Source: Mycolicibacterium sp. GF69
GTDB taxonomy: Bacteria; Actinomycetota; Actinomycetes; Mycobacteriales; Mycobacteriaceae
Direction of reading: 5' to 3'
NCBI RefSeq assembly: GCF_003284965.1
Contig: NZ_QMEW01000015.1
Location: 1 to 64,000, forward strand
DNA: 64,000 nucleotides
The position numbers and the translations under genes were made by a program. The notes below the pieces were generated by a model. That model saw only the letters and a list, made by a program, of their open reading frames with translations, made no database searches and was not told where the DNA came from. This document shows, in pieces, positions 37,117 to 45,656 of this stretch (position 1 is its first letter; the number at the start of each line of letters is the position of its first letter).

Positions 37117-39078
37117 GTGCGCAGTCGTTACGCGGGCACGCCGTTTATTACGCCGACCACCGCGATCCGACAGGCGCTCGAGGACGTCAGCGTCCCGACC
37201 TTGCTGCTCAGCCTGGTGCACATCACCGGCGACACCCGCTTCATCCGCGACTACGCCCAGGCCGGATTGTTCCTCAACGAAGTCCAGGGCTTCATGTCCG
37301 AAGAGGACAAGGCCCGCGCCAGGGCCGAGGCGCTCGAGGTGATCACCGACTACCGCGACCGCGGCTGCCCCGAACCCGCACCGCTGAGTTCGGCCGTCGT
37401 CAAGCAGATGATGGATTGGGCGGCTGGCGAACCCGTCGGCGCGGAGTATCTGCCACTGCTGTCCGAGGAACTCGACCTCGAGGGCGTCGACCCGCGCAGG
37501 CCCCGACCCGTCGATCCGGACGCGGCGGCAGCTCTTCCCGTGCTCGTCATCGGCTGCGGTGAGTCGGGGTTGCTCGCCGCCATCCGACTCAAGCAGGCCG
37601 GATTTCCGTTCACCGTCGTGGAGAAGAACGCCGGCCCCGGCGGAACCTGGTGGGAGAACAGCTATCCCGGGGCGCGCGTCGACGTCGCAAACCACTTCTA
37701 CTGCTACAGCTTCGAACCCAGCAACAAGTGGAGCCATTACTTCGCCGAACAACCGGAGCTGCGCCAGTACTTCGTCGATGTGATGGACAAACACGGCGTC
37801 GGCGAGCACGTCCGATGGGAGACCGAGGTCATATCCGCCGACTGGGACGACCCGTCCGGCACCTGGACCGTCGCCCTGCGCTCCAAGAACGGCCGGGTGT
37901 CGAGGGTCACCGCGCGCGCGATCATCAGCGCGGTCGGCCAACTCAACCGGCCTCAAATACCCGACATCGACGGCGCAGAGACTTTCGCGGGTCCGTCATT
38001 TCACTCTGCCGCGTGGGATCACGGCGCACGGATCACCGGACGACGGGTCGCGCTGATCGGCGCAGGCGCCAGCGGATTCCAGATCGCCCCCGCGATCGCC
38101 GACGGGGTCGAACACCTCGATGTCTTCCAGCGCACCGCACAGTGGATGTTCCCTAACCCGATGTACCACAACGAAGTCGGTGACGGAACCCGGTGGGCGA
38201 TGGAACACTTGCCGTTCTACGCACGTTGGTACCGGTTCCTGCTGTTGTGGCCCGGCGCCGACAAAGGCCTCGACGCCGCCCGCGTCGACCCCGCTTACTC
38301 GCAGGGCGATTACGCGGTCAGCGACATCAACGCCGCCGCGCGCATGATGTTCACCGACTGGATCACCAGCCAGGTCGACGGCGACCAGGAACTGCTCGTC
38401 AAGGTGCTGCCCGACTACCCGGCGACGGGTAAACGCACGCTGCAGGACGACGGAACCTGGCTGCGCACGCTGCGCAAAGACAACGTCGACTTGATCCGCA
38501 CACCGATCGAACGGATCACGCCGACAGGCGTGGTCACCACCGACGGACAAGAGCATCCCGCCGATATCATCGTGTACGCCACCGGATTTCGTGCGACCGA
38601 GGTGCTCTGGCCGTTACGGATCACCGGTCGTGACACCAACGGCGAACCGATAGACCTGCGCGATGTCTGGGGCGACCGGCCTTACGCATATCGTGGAATC
38701 ACCGTGCCGGGCTTCCCCAACTTCTTTCTCACCTATGGCCCGGGTACGCATCTGGCGCACGGCGGCAGTCTCATCTTCAACTCCGAGTTGCAGATGCGCT
38801 ACATCGGCCAGTGCCTGCACGCGCTGGCTGACGGGCTGCACTCGATCGAGCCGAAGAGTGACGCGACCGACGCTTGGCGGCGACAGTCGCGGGAAGCGAT
38901 CGAGATGACCGTCTGGTCGCACCCGTCGATCAAGCATTCCTACTTCAAGAACGCCCGCGGCGAGATCCACACCGTGAGCCCGTGGAAGCTTTACGAGTAC
39001 CACGCCGCGGTGCTCGAACCCGAGTGGTCGGACTTCCTGCTGCGGTACGCCGATACCGCTGCGGCGCAACCGCTATAG
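37117..39078 (+). CDS. Type I Baeyer-Villiger monooxygenase with N-terminal extension (HAPMO-like)
   Basis: A 653-residue FAD/NADPH enzyme. The FAD motif GCGESG is near residue 147, after an N-terminal helical extension of about 140 residues. The BVMO fingerprint FAGPSFHSAAWDHG is near 290, and the NADPH motif GAGASG follows near 311. The length and extension match 4-hydroxyacetophenone monooxygenase-type enzymes, which oxidise aryl or aliphatic ketones to esters. It has a strong AGGAGGA site and starts at GTG 37117. It overlaps the convergent LLM gene by 6 nt at the 3' ends. It stands apart from the cluster of the first BVMO. Confidence 0.93.
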   Translation: MRSRYAGTPFITPTTAIRQALEDVSVPTLLLSLVHITGDTRFIRDYAQAGLFLNEVQGFMSEEDKARARAEALEVITDYRDRGCPEPAPLSSAVVKQMMDWAAGEPVGAEYLPLLSEELDLEGVDPRRPRPVDPDAAAALPVLVIGCGESGLLAAIRLKQAGFPFTVVEKNAGPGGTWWENSYPGARVDVANHFYCYSFEPSNKWSHYFAEQPELRQYFVDVMDKHGVGEHVRWETEVISADWDDPSGTWTVALRSKNGRVSRVTARAIISAVGQLNRPQIPDIDGAETFAGPSFHSAAWDHGARITGRRVALIGAGASGFQIAPAIADGVEHLDVFQRTAQWMFPNPMYHNEVGDGTRWAMEHLPFYARWYRFLLLWPGADKGLDAARVDPAYSQGDYAVSDINAAARMMFTDWITSQVDGDQELLVKVLPDYPATGKRTLQDDGTWLRTLRKDNVDLIRTPIERITPTGVVTTDGQEHPADIIVYATGFRATEVLWPLRITGRDTNGEPIDLRDVWGDRPYAYRGITVPGFPNFFLTYGPGTHLAHGGSLIFNSELQMRYIGQCLHALADGLHSIEPKSDATDAWRRQSREAIEMTVWSHPSIKHSYFKNARGEIHTVSPWKLYEYHAAVLEPEWSDFLLRYADTAAAQPL

Positions 39079-39891
39079 CTCGGCGATCACCTTCGCGAAA
39101 GGCTCGGCGTGCAGCTGCTGGACGGTGATGTAGGAGATGCCGTAGGTCTCGCGATAACCGCGCAGCGTGTCGGCGATCTCCTTCGTCGACCCTGACAGCA
39201 CCGCGGGGGTGCTCAGCAGTTCCTCCTCGGACAGCTGGGGCAGGAACCGGCGGGTGATCGACAGGTCGGGCTTTCCTGAATCGTCGGTCGGCATGGCGGT
39301 GACAGCAATGTTGAGCTCCAGGTCGGCGAACCGGTCGCCGGCTGCCTCCCGAACGAACGCGATGCGGTCGGCCAGGGGATCGGACGTCGCGGTGGTCGGC
39401 GCACCGCCGGTCAGCCCGATGATGTCGGCGCGCTGCGCTGCGAGCGTCAACAGCTTGTCGCCGTTGCCCGCAATGAGGATCGGCACATCTGGGGCGTGCT
39501 CGATCATGTGCTCGGTGACATGGCGCAGCCAGTCCACCCGCTGGCCGGCCGACGGGTATGGAAGCTCAGCCTGCTCGAATTCCTCCTTGACGTAGCCGGC
39601 GCCCAGGCCGAGGTCGAAGCGTCCGCCACTCAGGTCTCGAAGAGAGGTCACCTCCCGCGCCAGCAGCGCCGGGCGGTAGAAGCCGGCGTTGAGCACGAAG
39701 GTGCCGACGCGTAGTTTCTCGGTCGCCATCGCCATCGCCGTCATCATCGGAAACGGCGCGGTCGTGTACAGGTGGTCGGCGACGTGCACGATGTCGTAGC
39801 CCATATCCTCGGCGCGGCGGGCCCAGTCCTGTACCGACTTCTGCCGGCGTGCGGCCTGCAGGCCGACACCGAACCGGAACGGTTTGGTCAC
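39073..39891 (-). CDS. LLM-class F420-dependent oxidoreductase
   Basis: A 272-residue luciferase-like TIM-barrel enzyme with FRFGVGLQAARRQKSVQDWARRAEDMGYDIVHVADHL at the start, LRVGTFVLNAGFYRPALLAREVTSLRDLSGGRFDLGLGAGY near 65 and IPILIAGNG-type strands. Mycobacterial members generally use cofactor F420. The TIGR03621-like family (F420 oxidoreductase) is a reasonable placement. GTG 39891 is chosen because homology begins there; the frame is open further upstream to 40062, through an inverted repeat region. Substrate unknown. Confidence 0.85.
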   Translation of the reverse strand: MTKPFRFGVGLQAARRQKSVQDWARRAEDMGYDIVHVADHLYTTAPFPMMTAMAMATEKLRVGTFVLNAGFYRPALLAREVTSLRDLSGGRFDLGLGAGYVKEEFEQAELPYPSAGQRVDWLRHVTEHMIEHAPDVPILIAGNGDKLLTLAAQRADIIGLTGGAPTTATSDPLADRIAFVREAAGDRFADLELNIAVTAMPTDDSGKPDLSITRRFLPQLSEEELLSTPAVLSGSTKEIADTLRGYRETYGISYITVQQLHAEPFAKVIAEL

Positions 39892-40022
39892 ACCGAAGAT
39901 GGTATTGGGTGACCGAATATTCACCGCCGGGCAGCAAAATGTTTGGCGCACGCACCGCTGGGGCAATACATCTGCCGCCGACTTCGAACCGAAGTCCCCT
40001 AGCCGAAGGATTTGTTTCCCCC

Positions 40023-40060
40023 GATCCGGCCCGTCGTGAAGCATTCCGACGGGCCGGATC
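40023..40060. repeat. Perfect 14-bp inverted repeat between divergent genes
   Basis: The arms GATCCGGCCCGTCG (40023-40036) and CGACGGGCCGGATC (40047-40060) are perfectly complementary with a 10-nt loop. They lie 22 bp before the YbdK start. It is not in a terminator position (the flanking genes diverge) and no T-run follows. It is either a large operator or a leader-RNA hairpin that could hide the ribosome-binding region. Confidence 0.7.
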
Positions 40061-40082
40061 AATACTTCGCCTCAGAGTAGCT

Positions 40083-41183
40083 ATGGCCATTCACCCCACG
40101 ATCGGTGTCGAAGAGGAATTCCTGCTCGCCGACCCGGCGACCGGTGAACCGGTCGCGCTCAACGAGGCCGTCGCCCACGAGGCAGCGGCCCGCGGGGTGA
40201 AGCTCCAACTCGAACTGACCACCTGCCAGGTCGAGACCACCAGCGAGGTGTTCGCCTCCACCCGTGAACTGCACGACCAGCTACTGCGGCTGCGGCGCGT
40301 TTCGGCCGACGCCGCGCACGCGGCCGGGGCGCAACTGCTCGCGGTCGGGCTGCCGCCGACCGTCCCGCGGGAGTTCCCGATCACCGACACACCGCGGTAT
40401 CGGGAGATCGGCGAGAAGTTCGGCATGATCGCCCACGAGCAGGGGATCTGCGGGTGCCACGTGCACGTCGCGGTGCCGAGCCGGGAGGCCGCGATCCGGG
40501 TCAGCAACCGGCTACGGCCGTGGCTGCCGAGCCTGCTGGCGTTGTCCGCGAACTCCGCGATCTACCGCAACACCGATACCGGCTACGCCAGCTGGCGCAG
40601 TGTGCTGTGGGCGCGATGGCCCAGCGGTGGTCCACCGCCGCACTTCGACTCCGTCGACGAGTACGACGCCGTCGTGCAGATGATGCAACAGGCCGGCGCG
40701 ATGCTCGACGACGGCATGGTCTATTGGGACGTGCGCCCGTCGAAGAACTTCCCGACGATCGAGGTGCGCGTCGCAGACGTCCCCGCCACCGCGGCCGAGA
40801 CGGTCCTGCTGGCCGCGCTGATCCGGGCCGCCGTGATGACAGCTCTGACAGACGAGCGGCGGGGCGAACCGTCGCCGCCGCTCGCGGCGCACGCGCTCGG
40901 GGCCGCGTATTGGAAATCCGCGCGCGACGGCCTCGACGGCGATGCGGTGGATCTGCTGGAAAGCCACGGCCGGGTGCCCGCGCGGGTCTTGTTGGACCGG
41001 CTGCTCGAGCGCGTACGGCCCGCGCTCGAAGCGGTCGGTGACTTCGACCTCGTATCCGACGGACTGCACCGCGTGACCGAGCAGGGCAACGGCGCCATCC
41101 GGCAGCGCCGGGCCTGGCAACGTCGGCATGACGTGCGCGACGTCCTCGCCGAAGCAGCGCAGGCCACGCTGGCGGGGACCTGA
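40083..41183 (+). CDS. Carboxylate-amine ligase, YbdK family (glutamate-cysteine ligase type 2)
   Basis: A 366-residue protein of the GCS2/YbdK family with TIGVEEEFLLADPATGEP at the N-terminus, VKLQLELTTCQVETTSEV near 38, HEQGICGCHVHVAVPSREAAIRV near 120 and YWDVRPSKNFPTIEVRVADVPATAAET near 220. These enzymes have weak glutamate-cysteine ligase activity, and the true product is often unknown. In mycobacteria, glutathione is absent and mycothiol is the main thiol, so another gamma-glutamyl product is likely. ATG 40083 follows a conspicuous inverted repeat. It ends 7 nt from rskA. Confidence 0.9.
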   Translation: MAIHPTIGVEEEFLLADPATGEPVALNEAVAHEAAARGVKLQLELTTCQVETTSEVFASTRELHDQLLRLRRVSADAAHAAGAQLLAVGLPPTVPREFPITDTPRYREIGEKFGMIAHEQGICGCHVHVAVPSREAAIRVSNRLRPWLPSLLALSANSAIYRNTDTGYASWRSVLWARWPSGGPPPHFDSVDEYDAVVQMMQQAGAMLDDGMVYWDVRPSKNFPTIEVRVADVPATAAETVLLAALIRAAVMTALTDERRGEPSPPLAAHALGAAYWKSARDGLDGDAVDLLESHGRVPARVLLDRLLERVRPALEAVGDFDLVSDGLHRVTEQGNGAIRQRRAWQRRHDVRDVLAEAAQATLAGT

Positions 41184-41190
41184 CCCGCTA

Positions 41191-41913
41191 TCAGGCCAGC
41201 GGCAGTTCGGCGAACGGTGTGGTGGTCGGCTGTGGGGAACCGCCGGGCGGTTCGATCGTGAACGCGAGCGTTCGTGAGTCGCCGAGGTCGGGCAGCACGG
41301 CGGTGGTCGACGGCGCGACGGCCTGCGGGTCCATCGTGCCGGCGGGATGCGGCCCGTCCCCGTCGATCAGCCACATCTGATAGACGGTGCCGGGTTGCGG
41401 CGGGGTGACGTTGTTCATCACCAACACGCCGGCGTCCTTCTCACGCGAGAACACCACGGTTGCGGTGCCGCCGCCCGGGATGTCGCCGGAGATCGTGCGC
41501 ACGTCGGCCGCGGCGAAGATCTGCTCGGCGGTGGAGGGCTTTTCCGCGGGCCGCAGGGCCAATCCGACGCCGAGCGCTCCCGCGCCGACGACGAGAACGG
41601 CCGCTGCGGCGAGCGCGATCCTCTGCCAGCGGGTGGGCCGGGTGGGCAACCGACGCACCCGTGTTGCCTGGTCACCGCCTACCTCGGCCAGCAGCCGAGC
41701 GCGCAGGTCCGCGGGCGGTTCGGCCGCGGTGGCCGCCGAGACCACCGCCATGGCCTCACGGACCTCGCGAACTTCGTCGGCGAAAGCCTGCGCGACGGCG
41801 GGCGGGGCCGCAGCGACGCGGCGGTCGACGTCCACGCGTTCGGAGTCGGGCATCGCATGCAGGGCGTACGGCGCCGCAAGAGCGCCGAGGTCGGAATCCA
41901 TGGGCTCGGTCAT
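41191..41913 (-). CDS. rskA: Anti-sigma-K factor RskA
   Basis: A 240-residue single-pass membrane protein. The N-terminal cytoplasmic sigma-binding part (about 1-95, [36 protein letters not shown]), one transmembrane helix (about 100-122, [22 protein letters not shown]) and an extracytoplasmic domain with [23 protein letters not shown] and the terminal FAELPLA match mycobacterial RskA. It holds SigK inactive until proteolysis. ATG 41913 overlaps the sigK stop (ATGA), so sigma and anti-sigma are made in a fixed ratio. Confidence 0.93.
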   Translation of the reverse strand: MTEPMDSDLGALAAPYALHAMPDSERVDVDRRVAAAPPAVAQAFADEVREVREAMAVVSAATAAEPPADLRARLLAEVGGDQATRVRRLPTRPTRWQRIALAAAAVLVVGAGALGVGLALRPAEKPSTAEQIFAAADVRTISGDIPGGGTATVVFSREKDAGVLVMNNVTPPQPGTVYQMWLIDGDGPHPAGTMDPQAVAPSTTAVLPDLGDSRTLAFTIEPPGGSPQPTTTPFAELPLA

Positions 41914-42491
41914 GCCATCCCCAAGCATTTGCGAAGTCCTCGGAGGCCGTCGCGCATCCGCGATTTGATCGTGGCCAGGTTCGCCGACAGCCGTTCGGAC
42001 ACCTGTGCATAGGTCAGCCCGTCGTAGTAGGCGAGCTGGATGCACTCACGTTGCACCTCGGTCAGCGAGCCCAGGCAGTTGGCCACCTGGCGGCGTTCGT
42101 CGCGCAGGATCACCGAGTCGGCGACGTGATCGGCCGGCGGGTCGACGGTGGCGGCGCCGTAACGGTCCTCGCGGTGGGTCGCCGCCTGTTCGGAACGCAC
42201 CCGGTCGACCGCGCGGCGGTGCGCAAGCGTCATCAGCCACGCCAGCGGTGACCCCGCCGACGGGTCATAGTTGCCGGCGGTGCGCCACACCTGCAGATAG
42301 ATCTCCTGCGTGGTCTCCTCGCTGAACCCCGGGTCGCGCAACACCCGGGTCACCAGACCGAACACCCGCGCCCGGGTGCGGTCGTAGAAAGCGGCGAACG
42401 CCTCGGCATCCTGCTGGGCCACCCGGCGGAGCAGTTCCTCGAGGTCCGTGGTCACCAGCGGAAGCCTAGCCACCGGCGTCAGCACCGTCAT
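41910..42491 (-). CDS. sigK: ECF sigma factor SigK
   Basis: A 193-residue ECF sigma factor. Region 2 (about 30-95) has [51 protein letters not shown], and region 4 (about 130-190) has [48 protein letters not shown]. Both regions match M. tuberculosis SigK closely from memory. SigK drives the mpt70/mpt83 antigens and its own locus there. ATG 42491 is 2 nt after the DUF1365 stop; an in-frame GTG 13 codons in is an alternative start. Downstream rskA is coupled. Confidence 0.94.
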   Translation of the reverse strand: MTVLTPVARLPLVTTDLEELLRRVAQQDAEAFAAFYDRTRARVFGLVTRVLRDPGFSEETTQEIYLQVWRTAGNYDPSAGSPLAWLMTLAHRRAVDRVRSEQAATHREDRYGAATVDPPADHVADSVILRDERRQVANCLGSLTEVQRECIQLAYYDGLTYAQVSERLSANLATIKSRMRDGLRGLRKCLGMA

Positions 42492-42493
42492 GG

Positions 42494-43261
42494 TTATCGC
42501 GATCTGGCCGCGTGGGTGACCAAAGCCTCTGCTGGAGTTCGTGTTTCAACGACCGCATCCGAACGCCATGCGACTGGAACGCGCCGCAGCCACAGAGTGA
42601 GGTGCTGAATGCGGTATTCCAGCGCGGTCATCAACGGCGCCAGCGGCGCGATCACCTGCATCCGCAACAACTCGAGGACGCCCGCGCGCCTGCGCGTCCC
42701 GTGCACCGTGGCGGCGAAGGCCGGCCCGGTGCCACGGTGCAGGGACACCGTCACGTCCACTTCGGCGCCTGGGTGCGGGGCGCGCACCAGGTAGTGGCCG
42801 TCGACCCCGTTGAACGGCGACACCCGCAACTTCTTCGGCGCCATCGACATCCCGTCCGGACCGAGCGACAACAGGTACGCATGTCGCTCGCCCCGGTGGT
42901 TGTGCATCTCCATCACGATGTGGCGCAACACTCCCTCGGCGTCGTGGCACCAGTAGAAAGTCACCGGATTGAAGACGTAACCCAGCACCCGTGCCTGCAG
43001 CAGCGCAGTGACCCGGCCGCCGGTCAGGTCCACTCCGCGGTCCCACAAAAAAGCGTCGATGCGCTCCCGCAACGAGTCACCGGGCAAGCCGTCGAGGTGG
43101 TCGCGGGCGTCGAACCCGGCGAACGGACGCAGCCACCACGGCACCGGGGGCAGCTGGTCGACGTCGACGAGCCAGCTGTAGCCGTGGTGTTCGAAATGGT
43201 GGAACACCGGCGCGCGCCGCAGGTGCGCGGTCCGGGTCCGGTACAGGTACGAGCCATCCAC
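42494..43261 (-). CDS. DUF1365 family protein (Rv0448c-like), first gene of the sigK operon
   Basis: A 255-residue DUF1365 protein: SYLYRTRTAHLRRAPVFHHFEHHGYSWLVDVDQLP at the start, LLQARVLGYVFNPVTFYWCHD near 87 and a C-terminal domain that resembles a lipocalin-like barrel. Its function is unknown; in other bacteria it accompanies cyclopropane fatty-acid synthase and amine-oxidase genes. In M. tuberculosis the counterpart (Rv0448c) is also near sigK, but with further genes between. It begins at GTG 43261 just 8 bp after a SigK-like -10 element, which suggests a leaderless mRNA under SigK autocontrol. Confidence 0.88.
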   Translation of the reverse strand: MDGSYLYRTRTAHLRRAPVFHHFEHHGYSWLVDVDQLPPVPWWLRPFAGFDARDHLDGLPGDSLRERIDAFLWDRGVDLTGGRVTALLQARVLGYVFNPVTFYWCHDAEGVLRHIVMEMHNHRGERHAYLLSLGPDGMSMAPKKLRVSPFNGVDGHYLVRAPHPGAEVDVTVSLHRGTGPAFAATVHGTRRRAGVLELLRMQVIAPLAPLMTALEYRIQHLTLWLRRVPVAWRSDAVVETRTPAEALVTHAARSR

Positions 43262-43268
43262 ATAGGAG

Positions 43269-43296
43269 TATTCGGAGCCAGGCGCGGGCCGGATGG
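43269..43296 (-). promoter_or_regulatory. SigK-type promoter for the DUF1365-sigK-rskA operon
   Basis: On the minus strand CCATCC (43296-43291) and CCGAATA (43275-43269) are separated by 15 bp. The reported SigK consensus is CCATCC, a spacer of about 16 bp, then CCGAAT(C/A). The predicted start of transcription falls at or next to the GTG at 43261. Confidence 0.7.
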
Positions 43297-43300
43297 GTGC

Positions 43301-44353
43301 TCAGAGTTCCCAGGCGTGCGCGGCGGCGACGAGCCCCTGGATCAACGCGGAGGTCGCGGGCGTGAGCCCGTCGTCGCTCGGTAGCTGGCTACGCGGACTG
43401 ATTCCGCGGATCCGCGGCGTCAACTCGAGTTGCGCACCGCCGCCGCGGACGTGGTTGACCGGGTTGTCGGGGTGCAGTCCGCGCAGTTCGCGGGGTATCG
43501 CATCAAGGTCGGTGATCACCTGGTAGCCAGGCACTTCGACATACCTGGCGAGGTGCTTGGCCAGGGCTCGGTTTCGGCCACCGGCGAGCAACTGCGTGCT
43601 GCGGCCGATGCGGCCGTATCCGTGCAGCGACACCGCGACGTCGACGTGGTCGAGGAACTCCGCGAGACGATCGGACTCCTGCGCTCGATACAGCGCAGAT
43701 GGCAGGTGGTGCGGGTAATGGTCGGGGTGGCGCAGCACATAGACCGAAGCACGCGCGGCGTCGGCGGCACGTTCGGCGATCACGTCGGTCATCTGTTCCA
43801 AGCCGCCGCCATGGATCGCCAGAAAGCCGAACCGTGAACGAAGGATGTGCTCTTCGGTGATGCCGGGATGTGCGAGAAGCTCCGAAAGCGACTGCGGGGC
43901 AGTTTGATCCGAAGCTCCGGAGCGGCCCGGCCAATGTGCGGGATCCCAACGGCGAAGGAAATCGACCCAGCGTTGCGGGAGGCCGTGGTGGGTGGCGCCG
44001 TCGATGATGCGATCGAGGTATCCCGGTCGCGGCGGCCCGGCTTCGACGCGATGGTCGATGTAGACCCACGCTTCGGCGGGTCCGTCGTCGGTGTGCACGA
44101 CGAGCCGGTCGCGCCGGTAGCGCACGGGCACGCCTTCGGCGCTGTCCAGCACGGCCAGGTCGTGATCGTTGAGTTGCCACACGACGCCGTGCACTTCCGA
44201 GCCGTCGAACGGTTCGACTGTCGCGACGCCGCGCTCGTTGATCAGCCAGTCGTGGTCGGCCAGCCTCGCCGGCCGCGGATTCGCCGCATCGGGGCACCGC
44301 AACGCCATCTGCACGACGTTGAGATTGGATCCGTACGCGAAGTAGGTGTGCAT
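43301..44353 (-). CDS. Fusion: gamma-glutamylcyclotransferase domain + poly-gamma-glutamate hydrolase (YjqB-like) domain
   Basis: A 350-residue protein. Residues 1-110 have the gamma-glutamylcyclotransferase fold, with the YFAYGSNLN signature and the expected catalytic acidic residue near VLDSAEGVP. Residues ~170-345 resemble the YjqB/poly-gamma-glutamate hydrolase zinc family (FGFLAIHGGGLEQMTDVIAERAA, VDVAVSLHGYGR, GVRGGGAQLELTPRIR-like end). Both halves act on gamma-glutamyl bonds. The ATG at 44353 shares one base with the MntH stop (TGATG); a TTG at 44356 is less likely. This domain combination is not one I recognise as characterised. Confidence 0.78.
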   Translation of the reverse strand: MHTYFAYGSNLNVVQMALRCPDAANPRPARLADHDWLINERGVATVEPFDGSEVHGVVWQLNDHDLAVLDSAEGVPVRYRRDRLVVHTDDGPAEAWVYIDHRVEAGPPRPGYLDRIIDGATHHGLPQRWVDFLRRWDPAHWPGRSGASDQTAPQSLSELLAHPGITEEHILRSRFGFLAIHGGGLEQMTDVIAERAADAARASVYVLRHPDHYPHHLPSALYRAQESDRLAEFLDHVDVAVSLHGYGRIGRSTQLLAGGRNRALAKHLARYVEVPGYQVITDLDAIPRELRGLHPDNPVNHVRGGGAQLELTPRIRGISPRSQLPSDDGLTPATSALIQGLVAAAHAWEL

Positions 44354-45588
44354 CAACCCGTCAGCGTCAGGTAGATCAGCACCACGTTCAAGAGACTAAT
44401 CACACCGGCGATGCCCCAGCCGAGTGCCGTCGTCACCCGATGGTTGGTGTCATCGCCCATCAACGTCCGGTCGCTGGTCAAGCGCACCAGCGGAATCAGT
44501 GCGAACGGGATCCCGAACGACAGCACCACCTGCGACAACACCAGCGCGCGACTGGGGTCGACGCCGACCGCGAGGATCACCAATGCGGGCAGCAGGGTGA
44601 TGAGACGACGCGCCACCAGCGGGATGGAGCGGCGCAGCAGGCCCTGCATGATCATCGCGCCGGCATACGCGCCGACCGAGGAGGACGCCAGCCCCGAGGC
44701 CAGCAGGCCGATCGCGAACAGCAGCGCGGTCGTGGGGCCCAGAGTCGCCGCGACCGCGGCGTGCGCGCCCTCGATGGAGTCGGTGTTCTCCAGGCCCTGC
44801 AGGTTGGTCGCGGCGACCAGCACCATCGACAGGTTGACCGCGCCCGCGATGACCATCGCGATGCCCACGTCCCAGCGGGTGACGCGCAACAGCATCCGTC
44901 GCATCGGGCCCGGTCCGGGGTGGCCGTGGCGATCCCGAGCCAGGCCGGAGTGCAGGTACACCGCATGCGGCATCACGGTCGCGCCCAGCATGGCGGCCGC
45001 GATCAACACGCTTTCGACGCCCGCGAATCCCGGTATGAGACCGGCCGCCGCCTCGCCGAGCGGTGGGGGAGCGACGAACAGGCTGGCGAGGAACCCGATC
45101 GCGATGATCGACAACAGTCCGGTGATGACCCGTTCGAACGAGTTCTGCCCGTGGCGGTCCTTGACCAACAGCAGCAGCAGCGAGACGACGCCGGTGATGA
45201 TGCCGCCGGTGAGCAGCGGCAGGTCGAACAGCAGGTACAGCGCGATGGCACCGCCGACCACCTCCGCGAGATCCGTTGCCATCGCGACCAATTCGGCCTG
45301 CACCCAATAGGTGAGCCGGGTACGGCGGCGCATCCGGTCACCGACCGCCTCCGGCAGCGACATCCCGGTCACCAGGCCGAGCTTGGCCGAGAGGTACTGC
45401 ACGATGCAGGCCATGGCGTTGGCCGCGACGATCACCCAGACCAGCAGGAAGCCGAATTGTGCGCCCGCGCTGACGTTGGCGGCGACGTTGCCGGGGTCGA
45501 CGTAGGCGATGGCCGCCACGAATGCCGGGCCGAGCAACACCCAACTCGGCCGCAGCTTGATCTCGCTGCGCTGATCCACGCGCCCCAC
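44353..45588 (-). CDS. mntH: NRAMP-family divalent metal (Mn2+) transporter MntH
   Basis: A 411-residue polytopic membrane protein with about 11 helices. It has the TM1 metal-binding motif YVDPGNVAANVSAG near residue 30 and the TM6 motif MPHAVYLHSGLARDRHG near 212, both diagnostic for NRAMP Mn2+/Fe2+ proton symporters. It starts at GTG 45588. A DtxR-family-type operator is 29 bp upstream. It is coupled to the glutamyl fusion gene by a TGATG overlap. M. tuberculosis mntH (Rv0924c) occupies the corresponding place by memory of gene order. Confidence 0.94.
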   Translation of the reverse strand: MGRVDQRSEIKLRPSWVLLGPAFVAAIAYVDPGNVAANVSAGAQFGFLLVWVIVAANAMACIVQYLSAKLGLVTGMSLPEAVGDRMRRRTRLTYWVQAELVAMATDLAEVVGGAIALYLLFDLPLLTGGIITGVVSLLLLLVKDRHGQNSFERVITGLLSIIAIGFLASLFVAPPPLGEAAAGLIPGFAGVESVLIAAAMLGATVMPHAVYLHSGLARDRHGHPGPGPMRRMLLRVTRWDVGIAMVIAGAVNLSMVLVAATNLQGLENTDSIEGAHAAVAATLGPTTALLFAIGLLASGLASSSVGAYAGAMIMQGLLRRSIPLVARRLITLLPALVILAVGVDPSRALVLSQVVLSFGIPFALIPLVRLTSDRTLMGDDTNHRVTTALGWGIAGVISLLNVVLIYLTLTG

Positions 45589-45635
45589 TTTCTATCCGGA
45601 GTGGCGAATAGAAAAGTTAGGTTAAGCGAAACCTG
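45589..45635. promoter_or_regulatory. Metal-regulator (IdeR/MntR-like) box and adjacent palindrome upstream of mntH
   Basis: TTAGGTTAAGCGAAACCTG (45617-45635) matches 13 of 19 positions of the IdeR consensus TTAGGTTAGGCTAACCTAA, with an intact left half. Between it and the start codon lies TTTCTAT-N12-ATAGAAA (45589-45614), a second imperfectly spaced palindrome. IdeR and MntR belong to the same DtxR family; for a Mn transporter MntR is more likely. Confidence 0.55.
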
Positions 45636-45656
45636 CGGCTTGGTGCCGCGTGGGGG

